Source: Anaerolineae bacterium (lineage in GTDB: Bacteria > Chloroflexota > Anaerolineae > Aggregatilineales > Phototrophicaceae). Taken from it: DNA of 48,956 nt. The stretch lies in assembly GCA_016789005.1 (NCBI GenBank), contig JAEURA010000019.1, positions 1-48,956 on the forward strand, given 5' to 3'. Each line of letters begins with the position of its first letter. Positions within the stretch are counted from its first letter, which is position 1. Shown in pieces: positions 1 through 7,009 of this stretch. The notes under the pieces were generated by a model. That model saw only the letters and a program-made list of their open reading frames with translations, had not been told where the DNA came from and made no database searches. The position numbers and the translations under genes are program-made.

Positions 1-2748
1 GCCGATGTGTCCGGGTTCACCGCCATGTCCGAACATCTGGCGCGGCGTGGACAGGGAGGCGCGGAGAACCTGACCCTGGTCATGAACAGTTATTTCGCCC
101 TGATGCTGGACATTCTGGCGAAGAGCGATGCGCAGGTCCTCAAGTTCGCCGGCGATGCGCTGCTGGCATTCTTCCCGGCGCGCTCGGAAAGCGACCTGTC
201 AGACGCCCACAAAGCGGTGCGCGCCGGACTGCGCATGCAGCGCGCAATGATCGAGACCTTTCAGCCGATCCACAGCCCGCAGCTGCTTGATGTGCTGGGA
301 CGTGAAAGAGAACACACCCTATCCATGACGGCGGGTATTGCTCGGGGTGCGCTGTTCGAAGCGCTTGTCGGCAACGCCGTGCAGTGCGAGATGATGGTTC
401 AGGGTGAACTGCCGGGGCTGGCGATGCGCGCTGAAGCGGTTGGCGCGGGCAACGACGTGATCGTCGATGCCGCTCTTGCCGAGGCGCTGGCGACGGATTT
501 CACGCTGCGGGACACCGGCGATGGGTTCATGCAGGTTATGGATACCTTTGGCGACAGCCTGGATGATTATGAAGTGGAACTGCCGGTGCGGCGGCGCGCC
601 AAGACCGGGGCGCTCTTCGACCTGGAGCCGGAAAATTTGCAGGAGCATCTGCGGGTGACGCTGGACAAGCTGATCCCGGCGGCGACCTATCTCGCTCCGG
701 CGGTGCTGGATCAGCTCATCCTCAGCGGCGACTATCGTGTGCCGGCGGATAACCGCTACGCCGTGTCGATGTTCATCCATGTCACCGGCTTTGCCGAGAT
801 GCTGCGGACCTGGGGCGCCGAGCATCTGAATGGGGTCTGCGGCATGGTCGAACGCTACTACACGATGGCGCAACCCCTGATCGCCGCGCGCGGCGGGACG
901 CTGATCCGGTCCGATCCCTATGAACTGGGCGTCAAGATCCTGGTCATCTTTGGTGCGCCGGTCGCGCATACCGACGACCCACTGCGCGCCGTCGATGCGG
1001 CGCTGGCAATCCACCGCCAGCTTGACCAGCTGCAGGCGCGCCTGCGCGAAGAGCTGCCAGAGGCGCTGCGCTCAGGGTTGGAGATTCATCACCGCATCGG
1101 CGTGGCCCGCGGGGAGGTCTTCGCCGGCGAAGTGGGCTGGCGGGCGCGCCGCGAATACACCGTCATGGGTGACGCCGTGAATCTGGCGGCGCGCATCATG
1201 TCCAAGACGCCGTTCGGCGAAATCTGGGTCGATGAGCGAATGTTCGAGCGCGTCCAGTATCGTTTCGCCCTGGAGGCGATGCCTCCACTTCATTTGAAGG
1301 GGAAGACCGGACAGATTCAGGTTTATCAGGTCACGGGGACGCGCGGCGCAGACAATCTGAGTGCAGAACAGGACTCGTCGTTCGTCGGACGGTCCCTGCT
1401 GCTGCTCACCATCAGCCGTGCCCTCCAGCAGTCGGCGCAGGAACGGACGCGCAAGGCATTTTTGCTGACCGGCGAGGTGGGTTCAGGCAAGACGCGCATC
1501 GCGCGCAAGGTGGCGCTGACGGCGCAGACGATGGGCTACGCGGTGGCGCTGGCACATCCACAGCCGGGTGCGTCGCGGAGCGTACTGTGGGCGTCGATCC
1601 TGTCGTCGCTTCTGTACATCCCGGCGGATGCCGACCCGGACCACGCCCGGTCGCAGGCGACGGTCGGTCTGCAAGCCCTCGGTCTGACCGATGATGTGCC
1701 GGCGCTCCTCCGGCTGATCATCGAGGAGGGCGGCTTGTTCGCCTATGATCGAATCAGCACAGCGTCGGGAGCGATGCCGCGCAAGGAACTATCGCCGCTG
1801 ATCCTGCGCTTCTTCCAGGCGTATGCGGCGCGGACCCCAACTCTGATCGTCATCGACGACGTGCATCAGGCAGGTTCGGATGCGCACGCTATCATCCGCG
1901 AACTTCTGCTGACGCCTGACGAAATGCCGCTGGTGATCATCGGTACGGGCGATCCTGGCGCGGCGCTGGACCTGCCTGGCGACCATGTCGAGGTGGCTGA
2001 TCTTAATGAAGAAGAGACCGAGGCGGCGGCGGCAGCGCTGCTGGGTGCCAGCGAGCTGGGCAGCCGGCTGAAGCAGGCGATCTGGACGGGCAGCGGCGGA
2101 CGCCCGCTGTTCATCGAAGCCCAGCTGCGGGCATTGCAGGACTCAGACATGCTGTTCAGCGCCGGATGCACCATCGAGCTGAAGAACGACGCCAAGAGTC
2201 CCCCGCTGCCCAATGAACTGCGCGACCTGGTGAGCGCGCGTGTCGATCATCTGGGGCAGGAAGAGCAGGCGCTGCTGCGAGCGTCTGCCGTGCTTTCCGA
2301 AGACATCTCGACCAGCATCAGCCAGGATGTCCTGAAGGCGGTTGCAGAGTTCAGCGACGATCTGCGTCTGATGGTGGCGCTGGAAGGACTCGACATGTAC
2401 GGGCTGCTGATCTGGGATGAAGACAGCGCCATCCGTTTTCGGCATGGGCTGGTGCAGCAGGCAGTCTATGCCAGCCTGACCCGCGCGGCACGGCTGAAAT
2501 TGCACCGTCTGGCGGCGGATTACTGGCGTCAGCAGACCGAGGACCCGGATCAGCCGTTCCATCTGGCGTACCATCAGTCGCGCAGTGGGCTGCTTCCCCA
2601 GGCGGTCGAAACGCTCACCGCAGCCGCTGAAGCGGCTCAACCCGAACGGGCCATCGCCTTCTACGGCAAGGCGTTGGAACTGCTGCCGGATCAGAAGCAC
2701 ATCATCGCGGAACTGGAGCGGCTTTCCGGAGAAGTGCGGCAGGGATGA
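1..2748 (+). CDS. Tandem class III nucleotide cyclase with AAA ATPase domain (5' partial)
   Basis: The frame is open at base 1, so the true start lies upstream; 915 residues are visible. The first cyclase domain (about 1-200) opens with the metal-binding motif DVSGFTAM and later has FAGDALLAFF. A second cyclase homology domain (about 254-445) contains YTVMGDAVNLAARI, the nucleotide-binding helix; Thr in the purine-binding position fits the class IIIb (soluble adenylyl cyclase) type. A P-loop ATPase follows, with Walker A GEVGSGKT near 491 and Walker B LIVIDDVH near 615. A helical tail of TPR-like character completes the protein. The order cyclase-cyclase-NTPase-helical repeat resembles eukaryotic soluble adenylyl cyclase. 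No membrane segment is seen, so a cytosolic signalling protein making or sensing cyclic nucleotide is inferred. The gene converges on the ParA-like gene, with 12 bp between the stops. Whether both cyclase domains are active cannot be judged. Confidence 0.88.
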   Translation, partial: ADVSGFTAMSEHLARRGQGGAENLTLVMNSYFALMLDILAKSDAQVLKFAGDALLAFFPARSESDLSDAHKAVRAGLRMQRAMIETFQPIHSPQLLDVLGREREHTLSMTAGIARGALFEALVGNAVQCEMMVQGELPGLAMRAEAVGAGNDVIVDAALAEALATDFTLRDTGDGFMQVMDTFGDSLDDYEVELPVRRRAKTGALFDLEPENLQEHLRVTLDKLIPAATYLAPAVLDQLILSGDYRVPADNRYAVSMFIHVTGFAEMLRTWGAEHLNGVCGMVERYYTMAQPLIAARGGTLIRSDPYELGVKILVIFGAPVAHTDDPLRAVDAALAIHRQLDQLQARLREELPEALRSGLEIHHRIGVARGEVFAGEVGWRARREYTVMGDAVNLAARIMSKTPFGEIWVDERMFERVQYRFALEAMPPLHLKGKTGQIQVYQVTGTRGADNLSAEQDSSFVGRSLLLLTISRALQQSAQERTRKAFLLTGEVGSGKTRIARKVALTAQTMGYAVALAHPQPGASRSVLWASILSSLLYIPADADPDHARSQATVGLQALGLTDDVPALLRLIIEEGGLFAYDRISTASGAMPRKELSPLILRFFQAYAARTPTLIVIDDVHQAGSDAHAIIRELLLTPDEMPLVIIGTGDPGAALDLPGDHVEVADLNEEETEAAAAALLGASELGSRLKQAIWTGSGGRPLFIEAQLRALQDSDMLFSAGCTIELKNDAKSPPLPNELRDLVSARVDHLGQEEQALLRASAVLSEDISTSISQDVLKAVAEFSDDLRLMVALEGLDMYGLLIWDEDSAIRFRHGLVQQAVYASLTRAARLKLHRLAADYWRQQTEDPDQPFHLAYHQSRSGLLPQAVETLTAAAEAAQPERAIAFYGKALELLPDQKHIIAELERLSGEVRQG

Positions 2749-2760
2749 CGCCCCGCCGCG

Positions 2761-3546
2761 TCAACCGCTGATCAAGGCTTTGGCGACGGCGACGAGTTTC
2801 TGTGTGATGGGATGATTCGGATAGCGCAGGGCGAAGACGCCAGCGCTCGCCAGGATCATCATTTCGTCGGAATGCGGCAGAACCGCGCCAACCCCGCAGT
2901 TGTACGTGGATTCAACGCGCTTGCGCACCTCGTCGAAGTCGAACGAGGTCGGCGTCTTGTTGACGATCAGCAGCATCAGCGGCACGTCAAGCTTACGCGC
3001 CACTTCGACCGTCACGCCGGTCCCCTGGTAGTCCTGCTGGTCCGGGCGCATGATGATCGCCAGCGCGTCGGAAATGGCGACGGAAAGCAGAGTCTCTTCG
3101 TTCAAACCGGGGTGCGTGTCGATCAGCAGGATATCGAGCTTGAGTTCGCGGACGAGACTCTGAAAGCCGTCGTTAAGCAGCCCGACATCATAGCCTTCGC
3201 GCAGGATGCGGGCGATCTCGCCGACCTTGATGCTGGAAGGGATCAGATAGACCTTGCCGCCCGGTGGGATAGCGCCTGCGCCACCCTGACTCTTGCTGTT
3301 CAGGTTCTCGGTGACATCGTGCGCCGCTTTCTCGATCTCGCATTTGCCCCACAGATAATCGTTCAGCGAATAGCGCATGTCGTCTTCGTGCAGACCGAAA
3401 AGGACATGGATGCCGGGCGAGTTGATGTCCGTATCGATCACCCCTACGCGCATCTTCTGGCTGGCATAGATTGCCGCAAGGTTGGCAGTTGTGTTGGACT
3501 TGCCCGTGCCACCGCGAAACGAGTGGACCGAGATAATTTTGGACAC
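2761..3546 (-). CDS. MinD/ParA-family P-loop ATPase
   Basis: The product is 261 aa. It starts at a GTG preceded by GAGGAG at 8 nt spacing. The N-terminus carries the deviant Walker A motif FRGGTGKSNTTANLA (about 10-24) with the signature lysine of the MinD/ParA/SIMIBI class. DTDINSPG follows (about 38-45), and LLIDTHPGLNEE forms the Walker B/switch region. The family forms ATP-dependent dimers that position DNA, complexes or flagella, or act as regulatory switches. No C-terminal amphipathic MinD helix is obvious, so DNA or protein binding is more likely than membrane binding (inference). The gene lies 88 bp downstream of the Argonaute-like gene on the same strand and is probably cotranscribed. 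No ParB or parS-like partner is present, so a plasmid-partition role is not supported. It could instead work with the convergent cyclase gene. Confidence 0.85.
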   Translation of the reverse strand: MSKIISVHSFRGGTGKSNTTANLAAIYASQKMRVGVIDTDINSPGIHVLFGLHEDDMRYSLNDYLWGKCEIEKAAHDVTENLNSKSQGGAGAIPPGGKVYLIPSSIKVGEIARILREGYDVGLLNDGFQSLVRELKLDILLIDTHPGLNEETLLSVAISDALAIIMRPDQQDYQGTGVTVEVARKLDVPLMLLIVNKTPTSFDFDEVRKRVESTYNCGVGAVLPHSDEMMILASAGVFALRYPNHPITQKLVAVAKALISG

Positions 3547-3634
3547 GAGATCAACTCCTCAATGATGTGCGCTGGGCGACAACGCGAAGGATTTTATCCG
3601 CAAATCTGCCTGCCGTCCATCAGGGACAATGCCA

Positions 3635-5737
3635 TTATAACCAAAACACGGTTTCTGCGCCGATCTGCGCCGGGAAAATGCCCCTGGCGATGCCCGCCTC
3701 AATCGATTCGGTCTGGTGGATGGTGACCGGCAGCTTTGACGGCGTGACCGTCCCGTAATGCAGGACTGTGAACGCCAGGATCGATTCTACCGCCTGCTCG
3801 ATCTTCAGCGGCGCTTCTGCCCGAACGTGAAGGGGCTGTACCGACGCATCCGCCGTCTGTACGAACGCCTCAGCCTCGCTGAGTCGAAACAGGCTGCCCC
3901 ACGCCGGCGGCTCGATACGCCCGCCATCCAGGGCATACAGGCGCGGAACCCCTGCGCGAATGAGTTCGACCGTCAGGAACGAGGCGTCAAGCGCATCTTC
4001 CCAGCGCCCCAGCGCCTGCGCCGCATCGCGCGACAGCCTGCCGTCGATGTGCAACAGCACGCGCTGTTTGCGAAGCAGCGCCGCCGGAAGGAGACGCGCC
4101 AGCAGATCGTCCGGGATACCTTGTCCAGTTGCGTTGAAATCACCCGCAACGGTATGATAGCGCAGATGCCCATTGCTTTGGTAGACCCGTGAAATGCCCG
4201 TGATGGTGCTGCCTTCGCGCTTCTCCTGCTCGAACAGGCTCAAGCCGACCACCCAATCAGCATAGGGAAGGGGATCGGCGAGCAGGTAGGGCGCGCCGCC
4301 CGCGCGGGCGAGCAGCCCCATGAGCAGGTGCGGCATCTGCGCCGGGTCCTGCATGGCAGATTCGTGGATGATCAGCGAGGACAGCGCGCGCCCCGTCGTT
4401 TGCAGGCGCACATAGCGCTGGTTGACGGCTTCTTCCTCTGCCGCTTCGCTCTCATCGGGCAGACAGGCGAGGATCACGGCAGCGTCTTCCTTCGCCAGCA
4501 GACGCACCGCGCTGTCCAGGTTGGTCTGCGAGATCACCCGCATGTCGCGAACACGGACGATTTCGACGCGGAAGGCTGCGTCACGCTCGGCAGCGCGGCG
4601 CAGCGCTTCCAGAAAGTCCTTCGCACCGCTGGAAGTCGCGTCGATCACCGCCAGGCGAACAGGCTGCTGCTGGCGCAGGTTGTCGGGTATGAGCGCCGCG
4701 CCATGCGCGGTGAAGTCGCTCGCCAGTCGTTCGCGCAGGTAAGGGCGTGGTCGAGAATCGCCCCACTGAAGCGAGATCTGCGGCGTCAGCGTGGTAAACA
4801 GGTGCGCCGCGCTGCTGGAATTGTAGGCGTTGGCGATCAACCCGCTCTCCTTGACCACATCGGAGACCAGTTTGACCATCTGGGCGTGCGCCGCCGGCTT
4901 GAGGTGCAGGGCGCGGTCCAGCTGCCCCTTGTTGATGGCAAACTGGGCGATATCGTCGGGGCGGATCACCAGGTCGAGTGCGTCGGTGACGTAATCGTAA
5001 TCGCGGATACCCGACGCCACGCGCACCACCCAGCGGTCATCCGGGGCGGCGTCGATGATCTCCTGCATGGCGGCGCTGGTGGTGAGCGTTCGCAACCGGC
5101 TGCGCTGTTCGCCGAGCAGCCCAACCAACCGGACGATCTCGCCTTGCAGCCCGGTCTGCTTATCCGCCACCCACAGCCCGATCATCCCCGTAGCGTCGGT
5201 GAGCGTCGCGGCGTAGCCCTGCAAGTCCGGCTCGTAGAGCAGGCGCGAGACCACCGATACGGAGAGCGCCGGCGATCCGCCGACCGACCAGGTGCGCATG
5301 CGGTATTCGCGGGTGACGCGCGTATTCCGTATGCTGAAGACCGTCCGCGCCAGCGCTTCGAGGATCGTCGGTTCGAGATCGGTCAGCGGACCGCGCACGA
5401 GCCAGTCCGCCGACTGCAGCGGCGTTGGCTGCCACCCCGGATCGGCTTCGACGCCGGCGAGCGGCGCGAACAAGCGCGGGAAGGCGGCGCGCAGGTCTTC
5501 GACGAACGCCGCAAGCTTCGGCGGGGACACGGCGGAATCGACGATCAGCCGTCCGCCGATCCATGCCCAATAGCCGCTGAACGCCTCGCGCAGGTAGCCG
5601 GGCAGGCGCGACCCAACGCGCCGGGCGTTCTGCTGCGCCAGCTCATCGCCGCTCATGATAAGCTTGTAGGCATGGAGCGGGGGCAGCGCCTCCGCCCGTA
5701 TCGGGAAAACTTCGACGAACACCTGCGCGTTGGTCAT
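3635..5737 (-). CDS. Prokaryotic Argonaute-like (PIWI domain) protein, catalytic residues apparently degenerate
   Basis: The product is 700 aa from the ATG at 5737; a TTG four codons upstream is possible but has no better ribosome site. The N-terminal half holds a PAZ/linker-like stretch with GGSPALSVSVVSRLLYEPDL, the beta-strand pattern at this position in prokaryotic Argonautes. The middle has a MID-like segment: AVILACLPDE, then NQRYVRLQTT, then LLMGLLARAGGAPYLL. The C-terminus is PIWI-like: DWVVGLSLFE, VLLHIDGRLSRDA, LTVELIRAGVPRLYAL, SKLPVTIHQTES. In active Argonautes the first PIWI motif reads G-x-D, but here it is G-L-Ser500. Asp565 is kept in HIDG, and the last catalytic position appears to be Thr/Glu677 rather than Asp/His. 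The protein therefore looks like an inactive, long, guide-binding Argonaute (inference). No TIR, Sir2 or nuclease gene adjoins it; the ParA-type ATPase does. The fold assignment rests on motif order and length. Confidence 0.72.
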   Translation of the reverse strand: MTNAQVFVEVFPIRAEALPPLHAYKLIMSGDELAQQNARRVGSRLPGYLREAFSGYWAWIGGRLIVDSAVSPPKLAAFVEDLRAAFPRLFAPLAGVEADPGWQPTPLQSADWLVRGPLTDLEPTILEALARTVFSIRNTRVTREYRMRTWSVGGSPALSVSVVSRLLYEPDLQGYAATLTDATGMIGLWVADKQTGLQGEIVRLVGLLGEQRSRLRTLTTSAAMQEIIDAAPDDRWVVRVASGIRDYDYVTDALDLVIRPDDIAQFAINKGQLDRALHLKPAAHAQMVKLVSDVVKESGLIANAYNSSSAAHLFTTLTPQISLQWGDSRPRPYLRERLASDFTAHGAALIPDNLRQQQPVRLAVIDATSSGAKDFLEALRRAAERDAAFRVEIVRVRDMRVISQTNLDSAVRLLAKEDAAVILACLPDESEAAEEEAVNQRYVRLQTTGRALSSLIIHESAMQDPAQMPHLLMGLLARAGGAPYLLADPLPYADWVVGLSLFEQEKREGSTITGISRVYQSNGHLRYHTVAGDFNATGQGIPDDLLARLLPAALLRKQRVLLHIDGRLSRDAAQALGRWEDALDASFLTVELIRAGVPRLYALDGGRIEPPAWGSLFRLSEAEAFVQTADASVQPLHVRAEAPLKIEQAVESILAFTVLHYGTVTPSKLPVTIHQTESIEAGIARGIFPAQIGAETVFWL

Positions 5738-5810
5738 GGCTTCTTTCAACGGCGGCGGGGCGTGGGTGATCGCGCCGCTTCCGTCACTTCAATGTTGGCA
5801 ACTTCAACGC

Positions 5811-5820
5811 TATCATTCTA
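5811..5820. promoter_or_regulatory. Possible overlapping divergent -10 elements
   Basis: The 90-bp gap between the divergent Argonaute-like and dehydrogenase-like genes has TATCAT on the plus strand (5811-5816) and TAGAAT on the minus strand (5820-5815). No convincing -35 box pairs with either. If the plus-strand box is used, the transcript would begin within a few bases of the ATG at 5828 and be nearly leaderless. Both readings are weak. Confidence 0.25.
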
Positions 5821-5827
5821 CCTTGTG

Positions 5828-6967
5828 ATGAGGATTTTCGCCGTTTTCTTCGCATTTATGTTCGTCGGCGCTCGGCTGGGCGAGGCGCAGTTTGCCGTGC
5901 CCCCCTGCGCCGAACGGACGACCAGTCTGAGCGAACCCTGGATTCGCGAAGGCTTCGCCTGCCTGGAACGGGTCATCGAAGACACCTCGGCGGGCGAACT
6001 GGGCTATACGGCGCTGGCATCCGCGCCGGATGGCACGCTTTACGCAGCGCGCCCCTTCGCCGGTCAGATCATCGCCCTGACGGATGGTGATGGCGACGGT
6101 CTGCCGGAAACGCCGATGGTCGCCGCCGATGAGCTGACGCTGCCCAACGCCCTGGTCTTCTACGACGGCGCGCTCTACGCCGCCGGCGGACGCTATCTCT
6201 ACCGCCTGCGCGACGGCAGGCTGGAAACGCTGGTGGATGATTTGCCCACCGGCGAATTCTGGACGGGCGGTGTCGCCGTATTCGACGACCGGCTGTACGT
6301 CGGAATCGGCGCAGCCTGCGAGTCCTGCGCAGCCGAAGCGGAGAGCCAGCACGGCACGATTCTGAGCTTTGCCCTGGACGGCTCGGATCGCCGAGTTGAG
6401 GCGCGGGGACTGCGCAGCCCATATGCGCTGGCGGTCCATGAGGGGGCACTCTATATCACCGACAGCGCGGCTGATGCGCTGTTCGCCGACCTCAATTTGC
6501 CGACTCTGGATGAAGTCAATCGGTTCACGCCCGGCGCGGACTATGGCTTCCCGGCGTGTCTGGGCGCGGGGCTGGCGCTGGATGAACGCGATGCGGCGTT
6601 GTGCCGCGAAACCGCAACCCCGGCGGCGGCGCTGCCCACCGGCGCGACGCCGACCGGCATGGCATCCTACGCTGGCGATGCGCTGCCCGCACTGAAGGGA
6701 AAACTGCTGATCGTCCTGAACGGATCGCGTCAGGCGCTCGAACTGCGCGGCTACCGGCTGGTTGCCGTCGATCCTCGCGATGGCACGATGCTCGACATCA
6801 TGCCCGCGAAACCGGACGACAAACCCCTTTCCGACTACACCCCCGACCAGATGAACTACCGGGGGAGCGGCTTCTATCCGCATCGTCCGATCGGCGTCAC
6901 GGTCACTGATCAGGGCTGGATCTATCTGAGCGTCGGCGGCGGGCGCATCCTTGCGCTGCGTCCGTGA
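5828..6967 (+). CDS. Secreted glucose/sorbosone dehydrogenase-like beta-propeller protein
   Basis: The product is 379 aa, taken from the ATG at 5828 because a signal peptide begins there (MRIFAVFFAFMFVGARLGEA). The open frame extends far upstream, but that part is antisense to the Argonaute gene and lacks coding logic. The mature part shows repeated blade motifs typical of soluble PQQ-type sugar dehydrogenases: ALASAPDGTLYAA, GLRSPYALAVHEGALYITDS, DEVNRFTPGADYGFPACLG, RPIGVTVTDQGWIYLSVGGG. Such proteins oxidise aldoses outside the cytoplasm using PQQ; cofactor binding cannot be confirmed here. Four or more cysteines suggest disulfides. The gene is divergent from the Argonaute gene and 42 bp upstream of the glycosyltransferase gene, possibly cotranscribed with it. 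Confidence 0.75.
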   Translation: MRIFAVFFAFMFVGARLGEAQFAVPPCAERTTSLSEPWIREGFACLERVIEDTSAGELGYTALASAPDGTLYAARPFAGQIIALTDGDGDGLPETPMVAADELTLPNALVFYDGALYAAGGRYLYRLRDGRLETLVDDLPTGEFWTGGVAVFDDRLYVGIGAACESCAAEAESQHGTILSFALDGSDRRVEARGLRSPYALAVHEGALYITDSAADALFADLNLPTLDEVNRFTPGADYGFPACLGAGLALDERDAALCRETATPAAALPTGATPTGMASYAGDALPALKGKLLIVLNGSRQALELRGYRLVAVDPRDGTMLDIMPAKPDDKPLSDYTPDQMNYRGSGFYPHRPIGVTVTDQGWIYLSVGGGRILALRP

Positions 6968-7009
6968 CGGAGTCCCCGCCGTGAAGCTGCGCCAGAAGGA
7001 GGAACCTGC

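Noticed and set aside
2761..3546. Plasmid partition or chromosome segregation parA
   Set aside because: There is no parB gene, no parS-like repeats and no replication gene nearby.
3635..5737. Active DNA-cutting Argonaute
   Set aside because: Two of the three catalytic positions I could place are replaced, so slicing activity is not supported.
4328..5827. Upstream extension of the dehydrogenase reading frame (500 residues)
   Set aside because: It is antisense to the Argonaute-like gene, rich in Arg/His/Gln as typical of antisense frames, and a signal peptide starts at 5828.
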